DNA of 17,901 nucleotides from assembly GCA_964530525.1 (NCBI GenBank), contig CAZHBH010000045.1, positions 1-17,901 of the forward strand, written 5' to 3'. The DNA comes from CAYNQN01 sp964530525. GTDB lineage: Bacteria > Actinomycetota > Acidimicrobiia > Acidimicrobiales > Acidimicrobilacustridaceae. The notes under the pieces were generated by a model. It was not told where the DNA came from. It did not search any database and was given only the letters and a program-made list of their open reading frames with translations. Positions 12,788 through 17,901 of this stretch are shown piece after piece. Both the position numbers and the translations under genes were made by a program. Each line of letters begins with the position of its first letter. Positions within the stretch are counted from its first letter, which is position 1.

Positions 12788-15700
12788 ATGCGGCCCCCCG
12801 ACGACATGCCCAAGCGACGCGCCCCGAGACGGCGACGCTTGAGCGGGAGGGGCCGCCTGGTCCTGCTGGTGGTTGCGGGGCTCCTGTTCGTGCTGTTCAC
12901 CTCGCTGCGGGGCGCAGCGGGCGTCTACACCGACTACCTCTGGTTCAGCAGCCTCGAGTTCAGCTCCGTATGGCGAACGCTGTTGAGCACCAGGGTCATG
13001 CTCGCCGTGGTCTTCACGCTGGCCTTCGCGCTCATCACGTGGGTGAACCTCACCATCGCCGACCGGTTGGCCCCCACCGAACCTCGCAGCGGGCCCGAGG
13101 AGGACCTGATCGATCGGTATCGCGAGGTGGTGAGCCGTCACGCGGCGTGGATCCGCCTCGGGGTGTCCCTCCTCTTCGGCCTCATCGCCGGCGTCAGCAT
13201 GTCGTCGCAGTGGAACTCGTGGATCCTCTTCCGCCACGGCGGCGACATGGGCATCACCGACGCCACGTTCGGGACCGACGTCGGCTTCTACATGTTCAAG
13301 CTGCCGTTCATCCTGTCGACCGTCGACTGGCTGTTCGCGTCGCTCGTGTTCGTGCTGCTGATCACGGTCGTCGCCCACTACCTGAACGGCGGCATCCGCC
13401 TGCAGGGGCCGGGACAGCGGGTGACCCCGCAGGTGAAGGCCCACATCTCGGTGCTGCTGGCGCTGCTGGCTGCGGTCAAGGGCCTCGACTACTGGTTCGG
13501 CCGCTACGAGCTGACGTTCTCGACTCGGGGTGCGGTGGACGGTGCCACCTACACCGACGTGCAGGCTCAGCTCCCGGCCACCTACCTGCTGCTGTTGATC
13601 GCCGTGCTCTCCTGCGTGCTGTTCATCGCCAACATCTGGCGGCGCGGATGGGTGCTCCCGGTGGTTGCGGTGGGGCTGTGGGGCATCGTGGTGGTGCTGG
13701 CCGGCATCGCCTACCCGGCCTTCATCCAGCGCTTCATCGTCGAGCCCGAGCTGTCGAGCAGGGAAGGGCCCTACATAGGGAACAACATCACCGCCACCCG
13801 CCAGGGCCTGGCTCTCGACGAGGTGGAGGTCCAGTCGTTCGACTACCAGTCGTCGAGGACCGAGGCGATCCAGGCGGTGCGCGAGAACCAGGCCACGCTG
13901 AGCAACGTCCGCCTGCTCGACCCCAAGATCGTCGGCCCCACCTACCAGAACCTCCAGTCGACCAGGGGCTACTACCGCTTCAACGACCTCGACGTCGACC
14001 GGTACCCGATACGCCGGCCCGACGGAAGCGTGGAGATGACCCAGGTCGTTCTGGGCAACCGAGACCTCGACCCCGGGAACGCCCCCGGCAACTCGTGGGA
14101 GGCCCGGCACCTGGCCTACACGCACGGCTACGGGATGGCCCTCTCGGCCGCCAACGCCACCGACTCCGCCGGCCGTCCCGACTTCATCGTCAGCGACGTG
14201 CCGGTGGAGGTCGACGAGGAGAGGATCGACCTGTCCATAGAGGTGCCCCAGCTCTACTTCGGCGAGAACCTGGGGGGCTACGCGGTGGTGGGCACCGACC
14301 GCGAGGAGATCGACTACCTCGACTCGGCGGGCGTGCCTGTGCCCTACCACTACGACGGCACCGGAGGAGTCGCCCTCGACAACTGGTTCAAGCGGGCCGC
14401 CTACTTCCTGCGCTTCGACTTCGAGGTGAACCTGCTCTTCTCGGGCTTCATCACCGACGAGTCGCGCATCATCTACGGGCGCGACGTGCAGGAGAGGGTG
14501 GAAGCCGTCGCACCGTTCCTGTCGTTCGACTCCGACCCGTACCCGGTGGTGGACGACGGCCGGATCGTCTACATCCTCGACGGGTACAGCACCTCCGACA
14601 ACTTCCCGAACGCCCAGCGTGCCGACACCAGTGGCCTGCCGCCCGACAGCGGGTTGTCGAACGCTTCGTTCAACTACGTGCGCAACTCGGTGAAGGCGGT
14701 GGTCGACGCCTACGACGGCACGGTGACGCTCTACGTGATCGACGACTCCGATCCGGTCGTGGCCGCGTACCGCCAGGCCTTCCCCGACCTGTTCGCCGAC
14801 GGCGACCAGATCTCGCCCAACCTCGTGGACCACTACCGGTACCCGGAGGACCTCTTCCGGGTGCAGACCAACATGTGGGGCCGCTACCACCTCGACGACC
14901 CGCAGACCTTCTTCGACGAGGCCAACACCTGGCTGGTGGCCCAGAACCCCGGCACCGACGTGACCACGGCGGCCAGCCAGGTGTCCCAGGCGGTGGGCCC
15001 GGGAGGCCAGCTCCAACCGCTGCAGGCGTCGCGGATAGATCCCTACTACGTGATCACGCGCCTGCCGGGTGAGACCGACGAGAACCTCGTGATGCTGCGC
15101 TCGTTCGTCCCCTTCTCGCGGGACTACAACCGCCGCCAGCTCACGGCTTTCATGGTGGCCAAGAGCGATCCTTCGCAGTACGGCAAGCTCGTCGTGTACG
15201 AGATGCCCTCGTCGTTGCCTGCCGACGGTCCGTTGGTGGTCAACGCCGCCATCCAGGCCAACGAGGAGATCTCCACCCGCATCTCGCTGCTCGACGACAC
15301 AGGGTCGAGGGTGCGCTACGGCGACCTGATACTCGTGCCGATCAACGAGACCATCCTCTACGTGCGGCCGCTGTACGTGGAGTCGGCGGGTACCTCGCCG
15401 GTGCCCGAGCTGAAGAACGTGATCGTGGTGTGGGGCAACCAGATCGTGATGGAGCCCACCCTCAAGGAGGCCATAGGCAAGCTCTTCGGGGTGGGCGTGG
15501 AGACCTTCGAGCAGCAGACCGGACAGGTGGAGGGGGCCGACGTCCCGCCCGCGGGTGAAGGCGAACCCCAACCGGGGGCCCCGATCGCGCCCGAGCTGTC
15601 CGACGACGCGGCGGCGCTGCTGCGGCAGGCCGAGCAGCTCTTCGCCGAGGCGGACGCGGCCCTGCGCTCGGGCGACCTCGCCCTCTACCAGAGCAAGATC

Positions 15701-15811
15701 GCCGAGGCGAGGGCCAAGGTGGCCGAGGCCTACGGACTGGTGGGCCAAGCTCAGGGTGCCCCCAGCGAGCCCACCACCACTACCACCACGGCGCCCCAGA
15801 CCGAGGCCTGA
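12788..15811 (+). CDS. UPF0182 family integral membrane protein
   Basis: A 1007-residue protein of the UPF0182 family, close to the roughly 990 residues I recall for the Mycobacterium homologue. A basic N-terminus is followed by seven hydrophobic helices (about 23-40, 66-88, 122-138, 179-198, 217-234, 263-283, 287-310). A large hydrophilic domain follows (about 315-890), presumably outside the cell. Near the end, a Pro/Gly linker (about 900-930) leads to a helical segment (LLRQAEQLFAEADAALRSGDLALYQSKIAEARAKV, read in two halves, about 940-980) and a Thr-rich tail. The function of the family is not known. Its usual actinobacterial neighbours, a PDZ-Lon protease and a DUF2342 metalloprotease, are both in this window, which suggests a shared envelope process. 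The ATG is supported by TAGGCT 7 bases upstream and the basic leader. Confidence 0.93.
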   Translation: MRPPDDMPKRRAPRRRRLSGRGRLVLLVVAGLLFVLFTSLRGAAGVYTDYLWFSSLEFSSVWRTLLSTRVMLAVVFTLAFALITWVNLTIADRLAPTEPRSGPEEDLIDRYREVVSRHAAWIRLGVSLLFGLIAGVSMSSQWNSWILFRHGGDMGITDATFGTDVGFYMFKLPFILSTVDWLFASLVFVLLITVVAHYLNGGIRLQGPGQRVTPQVKAHISVLLALLAAVKGLDYWFGRYELTFSTRGAVDGATYTDVQAQLPATYLLLLIAVLSCVLFIANIWRRGWVLPVVAVGLWGIVVVLAGIAYPAFIQRFIVEPELSSREGPYIGNNITATRQGLALDEVEVQSFDYQSSRTEAIQAVRENQATLSNVRLLDPKIVGPTYQNLQSTRGYYRFNDLDVDRYPIRRPDGSVEMTQVVLGNRDLDPGNAPGNSWEARHLAYTHGYGMALSAANATDSAGRPDFIVSDVPVEVDEERIDLSIEVPQLYFGENLGGYAVVGTDREEIDYLDSAGVPVPYHYDGTGGVALDNWFKRAAYFLRFDFEVNLLFSGFITDESRIIYGRDVQERVEAVAPFLSFDSDPYPVVDDGRIVYILDGYSTSDNFPNAQRADTSGLPPDSGLSNASFNYVRNSVKAVVDAYDGTVTLYVIDDSDPVVAAYRQAFPDLFADGDQISPNLVDHYRYPEDLFRVQTNMWGRYHLDDPQTFFDEANTWLVAQNPGTDVTTAASQVSQAVGPGGQLQPLQASRIDPYYVITRLPGETDENLVMLRSFVPFSRDYNRRQLTAFMVAKSDPSQYGKLVVYEMPSSLPADGPLVVNAAIQANEEISTRISLLDDTGSRVRYGDLILVPINETILYVRPLYVESAGTSPVPELKNVIVVWGNQIVMEPTLKEAIGKLFGVGVETFEQQTGQVEGADVPPAGEGEPQPGAPIAPELSDDAAALLRQAEQLFAEADAALRSGDLALYQSKIAEARAKVAEAYGLVGQAQGAPSEPTTTTTTAPQTEA

Positions 15812-15818
15812 GAGCCTC
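15803..15818. terminator. Possible bidirectional hairpin between UPF0182 and hemerythrin genes
   Basis: GAGGC (15803-15807) pairs with GCCTC (15814-15818) around a 6-base loop that includes the UPF0182 stop codon. The two convergent stops are only 12 bases apart, so any shared terminator has to overlap coding sequence. Two T residues follow on the plus strand, which is not a real T-tract. Confidence 0.3.
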
Positions 15819-15823
15819 TTGGC

Positions 15824-16360
15824 CTACAGGCCCACGAGCTGGCGCTCGGTGGGGCTGAGGGCCTCGGGCACCCGGCGGTAGAGCTCCGCGGCCTCGGGGT
15901 GCGCCGCCTTGAAGGCCTCCATCACCCCCAGCAGCTCCGCTTCCGGGCTCACTACCCACAGCGCCGGCATCACGGACGTCTCCTCGTGGTCCAGGTGGGC
16001 CTGGTTCGCCGCCTCGGTGCGGCGCAGGTGGCGGTAGAGCGACAGGTGGGCGCCGGCGGCGGGTGCCGCCGCGAAGGCGTCGACCTGGCGGCGGAGGTCG
16101 TCGAGGCTGGAGGTCAGCTCGGCGTGGTCAGCTCGCTGCCGCGATCCGACGTCCGGCAGGTGCCTGTCGAGGAGCGGCAGGATGAACTCGTCCTCGTGGT
16201 GGCCGTGGGCCTCGAGGGTGTCCACGAGCTGGTGCAGGTCGAGCTGGGCGGCCTTGACGAGGGTCTCGTCATCGATGTCGAGGCTGCCCAGGGCGGCGGC
16301 GGTGCGGCCGAAGTAGGCCCGAAGGGCCTTGTGGGGGAGGGTGAACAAGTCGATCGCCAT
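15824..16360 (-). CDS. Hemerythrin HHE domain protein
   Basis: A 178-residue soluble four-helix-bundle protein that probably binds a di-iron centre, with possible roles in oxygen, nitric oxide or iron sensing or storage. Candidate ligands are in hemerythrin-like positions: H10; H54/H55 with E58 in GHHEDEFILP; H79 in ADHAELTSSL; and H122, H125 and E126 in AHLDHEETSVMP. The hemerythrin fold covers about residues 5-140; the C-terminal 40 residues (about 140-178) are a helical extension. The ATG at 16360 is chosen because a strong promoter (TTGACA, 17 bases, TATGTT) ends 7 bases before it. An upstream in-frame ATG at 16372 overlaps the -10 hexamer, so it cannot lie in the transcript from this promoter. 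The gene is divergent from the MarR gene, with which it shares one symmetrical control region. Confidence 0.87.
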   Translation of the reverse strand: MAIDLFTLPHKALRAYFGRTAAALGSLDIDDETLVKAAQLDLHQLVDTLEAHGHHEDEFILPLLDRHLPDVGSRQRADHAELTSSLDDLRRQVDAFAAAPAAGAHLSLYRHLRRTEAANQAHLDHEETSVMPALWVVSPEAELLGVMEAFKAAHPEAAELYRRVPEALSPTERQLVGL

Positions 16361-16362
16361 AT

Positions 16363-16391
16363 CTGACAACATAAACACATGTGAATATACT
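16363..16391 (+). promoter_or_regulatory. Sigma-70-type promoter for the MarR gene
   Basis: CTGACA (16363-16368, one mismatch to the -35 consensus), exactly 17 bases, then TATACT (16386-16391, one mismatch to the -10 consensus). Six bases separate the -10 from the ATG at 16398, predicting a leaderless mRNA. It overlaps the opposite-strand hemerythrin promoter almost completely. Confidence 0.75.
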
Positions 16392-16395
16392 GTCA
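16364..16395. promoter_or_regulatory. Candidate MarR operator: 32-bp interrupted dyad covering both divergent promoters
   Basis: The sequence is symmetric about the point between 16379 and 16380. TGACA (16364-16368) mirrors TGTCA (16391-16395), ATA (16371-16373) mirrors TAT (16386-16388), and the centre is the perfect 8-bp palindrome CACATGTG (16376-16383). Twelve of 16 base pairs match. The arms contain the -35 and -10 hexamers of both genes, so one bound dimer would block both. This is a typical arrangement for a MarR-type autorepressor. Confidence 0.65.
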
Positions 16396-16396
16396 A
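16368..16396 (-). promoter_or_regulatory. Strong sigma-70-type promoter for the hemerythrin gene
   Basis: On the minus strand, TTGACA (16396-16391, a perfect -35), exactly 17 bases, then TATGTT (16373-16368). Seven bases separate the -10 from the ATG at 16360, predicting a leaderless mRNA. This is the best consensus promoter in the window. Confidence 0.75.
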
Positions 16397-16397
16397 G

Positions 16398-16829
16398 ATG
16401 CGGAAGGCCCAGCACCTGGCACTGCTCGTCGCCGACATCTTCGAGGCCGCCGGAGCCCTCAGGCAGCACGGCGACCAGTTGGCGTCCCTGGTGGGCCAGA
16501 CCCAGGCTCGCTGGCAGGTGCTGAGCGCGGTCTCCGAGGGTGATTGGACCATCTCCACGGCCGCGCGCCGGCTCGGGGTAACTCGCCAGAGCGTCCGGCG
16601 GGTAGCCGACCTGCTAGTTGAGGACGGGCTTGCCCGCTACGAGCCGAACCCGCGGCACAAGGGCTCGCCGCTGGTGCGGCTGACCGACGAGGGGCGCTCG
16701 GCGCTCGCTGCCATCACCGAAGCTTCGCTCGACTGGCGATCCGAAGCCGTCGAGGGCATCTCGGCCGAGCACCTCGAGATCTCCCGCACCGTCCTGCGCA
16801 CCCTCACAGAGAGAGCTCGGGGGGCCTGA
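16398..16829 (+). CDS. MarR-family winged-helix transcriptional regulator
   Basis: A 143-residue regulator with the MarR layout: N-terminal dimerisation helices (about 1-45), winged helix-turn-helix (about 51-98; ISTAARRLGVTRQSVRRVADLL, read across the recognition helix) with a charged wing (NPRHKGSPLVRLTDEG), and C-terminal dimerisation helix (about 105-140). There is no Cys, so thiol redox sensing as in OhrR is unlikely; the ligand is unknown. The ATG at 16398 is supported by the TATACT hexamer 6 bases upstream. It is divergent from the hemerythrin gene across a 37-base region containing a dyad, so it probably represses both itself and that gene. The gene does not appear to be co-transcribed with the MBL gene 40 bases downstream, which has its own -10. 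Confidence 0.88.
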   Translation: MRKAQHLALLVADIFEAAGALRQHGDQLASLVGQTQARWQVLSAVSEGDWTISTAARRLGVTRQSVRRVADLLVEDGLARYEPNPRHKGSPLVRLTDEGRSALAAITEASLDWRSEAVEGISAEHLEISRTVLRTLTERARGA

Positions 16830-16843
16830 ACCGCCTGGGGGTT

Positions 16844-16855
16844 GGCGGGCCCGCC
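16844..16855. promoter_or_regulatory. 12-bp perfect palindrome upstream of the MBL gene
   Basis: GGCGGGCCCGCC is a perfect palindrome ending 2 bases before the TAGCTT -10 hexamer. It lies in the 40-base gap after the MarR stop. It could be an operator in the -35/-10 spacer or a weak hairpin; in such GC-rich DNA chance is also possible. Confidence 0.3.
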
Positions 16856-16857
16856 GG

Positions 16858-16863
16858 TAGCTT
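16858..16863 (+). promoter_or_regulatory. -10 element of probable leaderless promoter for the ferredoxin-MBL gene
   Basis: TAGCTT, then 6 bases, then the ATG at 16870. The GAAGGG between them could also pass for a ribosome site, but it directly abuts the ATG, which is too close to work well. Confidence 0.5.
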
Positions 16864-16869
16864 GAAGGG

Positions 16870-17763
16870 ATGGCCAGGCTCGACCAGCGCCATCCCCTCA
16901 GCGTGGAGGGGGATTGGTTCACCGACACTCGCTGCATCGACTGCGACGTCGCCCGGCAGTACGCCCCCGAGCTGATCGAGGCTGACGACGAGGGGCTGTC
17001 GTGGGTCTCGGCCCAGCCCCGCTCGGACGCCGACGAGATGGCCCTGTGGCGGGCTTCGCTGGCGTGTCCCACCCAGTCGATCGGCACGACCTCACGGCGT
17101 CGTGCACCGGCGAGGGTGTTCCCGTGGGAGCTGGCAGCCGGGGTGTCGCTGTGCGGCTACAACGACCGCTCGTCGTTCGGCGCGCACAGCTACTTCGTGC
17201 AGCGCGACGAGGGCAACGTGATGGTCGACTCGCCCCGCTACGTCCGGGCGCTCGTGGAGGTGTTCGAGGAGCGGGGTGGGATCGACCACGTGCTCCTCAC
17301 GCACCAGGACGACGTGGCCGACGCCGATCGCTACGCCGACCACTTCGGTGCGAAGGTGTGGATCCACGAGGCCGATGCCCGCGCCGCTCCCTATGCCACC
17401 GAAGTGGTGGAGGGTGCGGAGGCGGTGGAGATCTGGCCGGGCTTCTCGGCGATACCGGTGCCCGGCCACACCCGGGGCAGCATGGTGTTCCACCTCGAGG
17501 ACCGATTCCTGTTCACGGGAGACTCGATGGCCTGGAGCCGACGCCGGCGCCGCCTCGACGTGTTCGCCCGGGCAACCTGGTACTCCTGGGAAGAGCTGAG
17601 AAGATCGATGGCGTCCCTCGTGGATGTTCCCTTCGAGTGGGTGCTGCCCGGTCACGGCACTTGGCATCGAGCGGACGTCGCCCAGAACCGCCGGGAGATG
17701 CAGGATCTGGTCGCCGACATGACCACCATCCCCCGCTCGTCGTGGCGCCGCCCGCCTTCCTGA
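16870..17763 (+). CDS. Ferredoxin-metallo-beta-lactamase fold fusion protein with a three-Cys cluster site
   Basis: A 297-residue soluble protein. Residues 12-75 are a small ferredoxin-like domain and about 85-285 an MBL-fold hydrolase domain. I recall relatives with CxxCxxC and a later CP; here the first motif is C22-x2-C25-x2-A28 (RCIDCDVAR), and the last Cys is C66 (ACPTQSIG), so one cluster ligand is absent. The MBL metal site is also atypical: H145-x-D147-D148 (THQDDVAD) replaces HxHxDH, while H200 (PGHTRGS), D218 (FTGDS) and H262 (LPGHG) are in place. I recall the HxDDVAD form as normal for this fusion family. The reaction is unknown; thiol-ester hydrolysis or redox chemistry as in glyoxalase II or persulfide dioxygenase relatives is possible. 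The ATG is supported by TAGCTT 6 bases upstream. Confidence 0.85.
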   Translation: MARLDQRHPLSVEGDWFTDTRCIDCDVARQYAPELIEADDEGLSWVSAQPRSDADEMALWRASLACPTQSIGTTSRRRAPARVFPWELAAGVSLCGYNDRSSFGAHSYFVQRDEGNVMVDSPRYVRALVEVFEERGGIDHVLLTHQDDVADADRYADHFGAKVWIHEADARAAPYATEVVEGAEAVEIWPGFSAIPVPGHTRGSMVFHLEDRFLFTGDSMAWSRRRRRLDVFARATWYSWEELRRSMASLVDVPFEWVLPGHGTWHRADVAQNRREMQDLVADMTTIPRSSWRRPPS

Positions 17764-17812
17764 CCACCGCCCTCCAGCGGTCCTCCCCTACCGCCACCCC
17801 GCCCGATCCCGG

Positions 17813-17841
17813 TTTGGAGCGTGCCAGGACGTTGGTAAGCT
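17813..17841 (+). promoter_or_regulatory. Promoter of the initiator tRNA gene
   Basis: TTTGGA (17813-17818), exactly 17 bases, then TAAGCT (17836-17841). The tRNA begins about 5 bases after the -10, so transcription should start at or within a base or two of the mature 5' end. Confidence 0.55.
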
Positions 17842-17846
17842 GGTTC

Positions 17847-17901
<55 letters not shown>

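Noticed and set aside
12743..15748. A roughly 1000-codon open frame on the minus strand opposite the UPF0182 gene
   Set aside because: It is antisense to an unmistakable UPF0182 gene, has His/Val/Arg/Gly-rich low-complexity composition and no recognisable domain. Long antisense frames are expected in GC-rich codon-biased DNA.
16361..16558. Upstream starts for the hemerythrin gene (ATG at 16372 or at 16558)
   Set aside because: 16372 lies inside the -10 hexamer, and 16558 lies within the divergent MarR gene beyond the promoter; neither would be in the transcript.

Overview
This is a high-GC window in which nearly every base is coding and no intergenic gap exceeds about 100 bases. The gene families point to the Actinomycetota. 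A DUF2342-type zinc metalloprotease, a PDZ-Lon (YlbL-like) protein and a UPF0182 membrane protein occur together, as I recall them side by side in Mycobacterium. A genuine MreB is also present, which Mycobacterium lacks. That combination suggests a non-mycobacterial lineage such as the Acidimicrobiia; the placement is inference. No CRISPR array, insertion sequence, phage gene or rRNA was found, so this looks like core chromosome.

Layout. (1) 1-3068, plus strand: the 3' end of pstB, then phoU, a SenX3/PhoR-type histidine kinase and a RegX3/PhoP-type response regulator. This is a compact phosphate-sensing operon with short gaps and one overlap. (2) 3160-6779: an MFS-type transporter (+), a DUF2342 zinc metalloprotease (-) and a membrane-anchored, apparently catalytically degenerate SDR/epimerase-like protein (+). 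(3) 6776-9384: an HtrA-like PDZ protein (-) that has lost its catalytic His and Ser, divergent from a small membrane protein and MreB (+). mreB appears to start at CTG. (4) 9386-12777: a HEAT-repeat protein (-), a YlbL-like PDZ-Lon serine protease (+) and a long DivIVA-domain coiled-coil protein (+). (5) 12788-15811: a UPF0182 seven-helix membrane protein. (6) 15824-16829: a hemerythrin-domain protein (-) and a MarR-family regulator (+), fired from two interlocked divergent promoters within one dyad. (7) 16870-17763: a ferredoxin-MBL fusion protein. (8) From about 17847: the 5' part of an initiator tRNA-Met, cut by the window end.

How the genes work together. The first block senses and imports phosphate. 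The middle block is rich in cell-envelope and cell-shape factors: MreB, DivIVA, two PDZ proteins, a zinc protease and UPF0182. It may be an envelope-maintenance neighbourhood, although its genes are mostly transcribed from separate promoters. The MarR/hemerythrin pair looks like a small di-iron or gas/redox response unit under one operator.

Regulation. At least nine protein genes have a TANNNT hexamer ending only 6-8 bases before the start codon. This is the signature of leaderless transcripts, in which the mRNA begins at or next to the start codon. It recurs so consistently that it helps choose start codons here.
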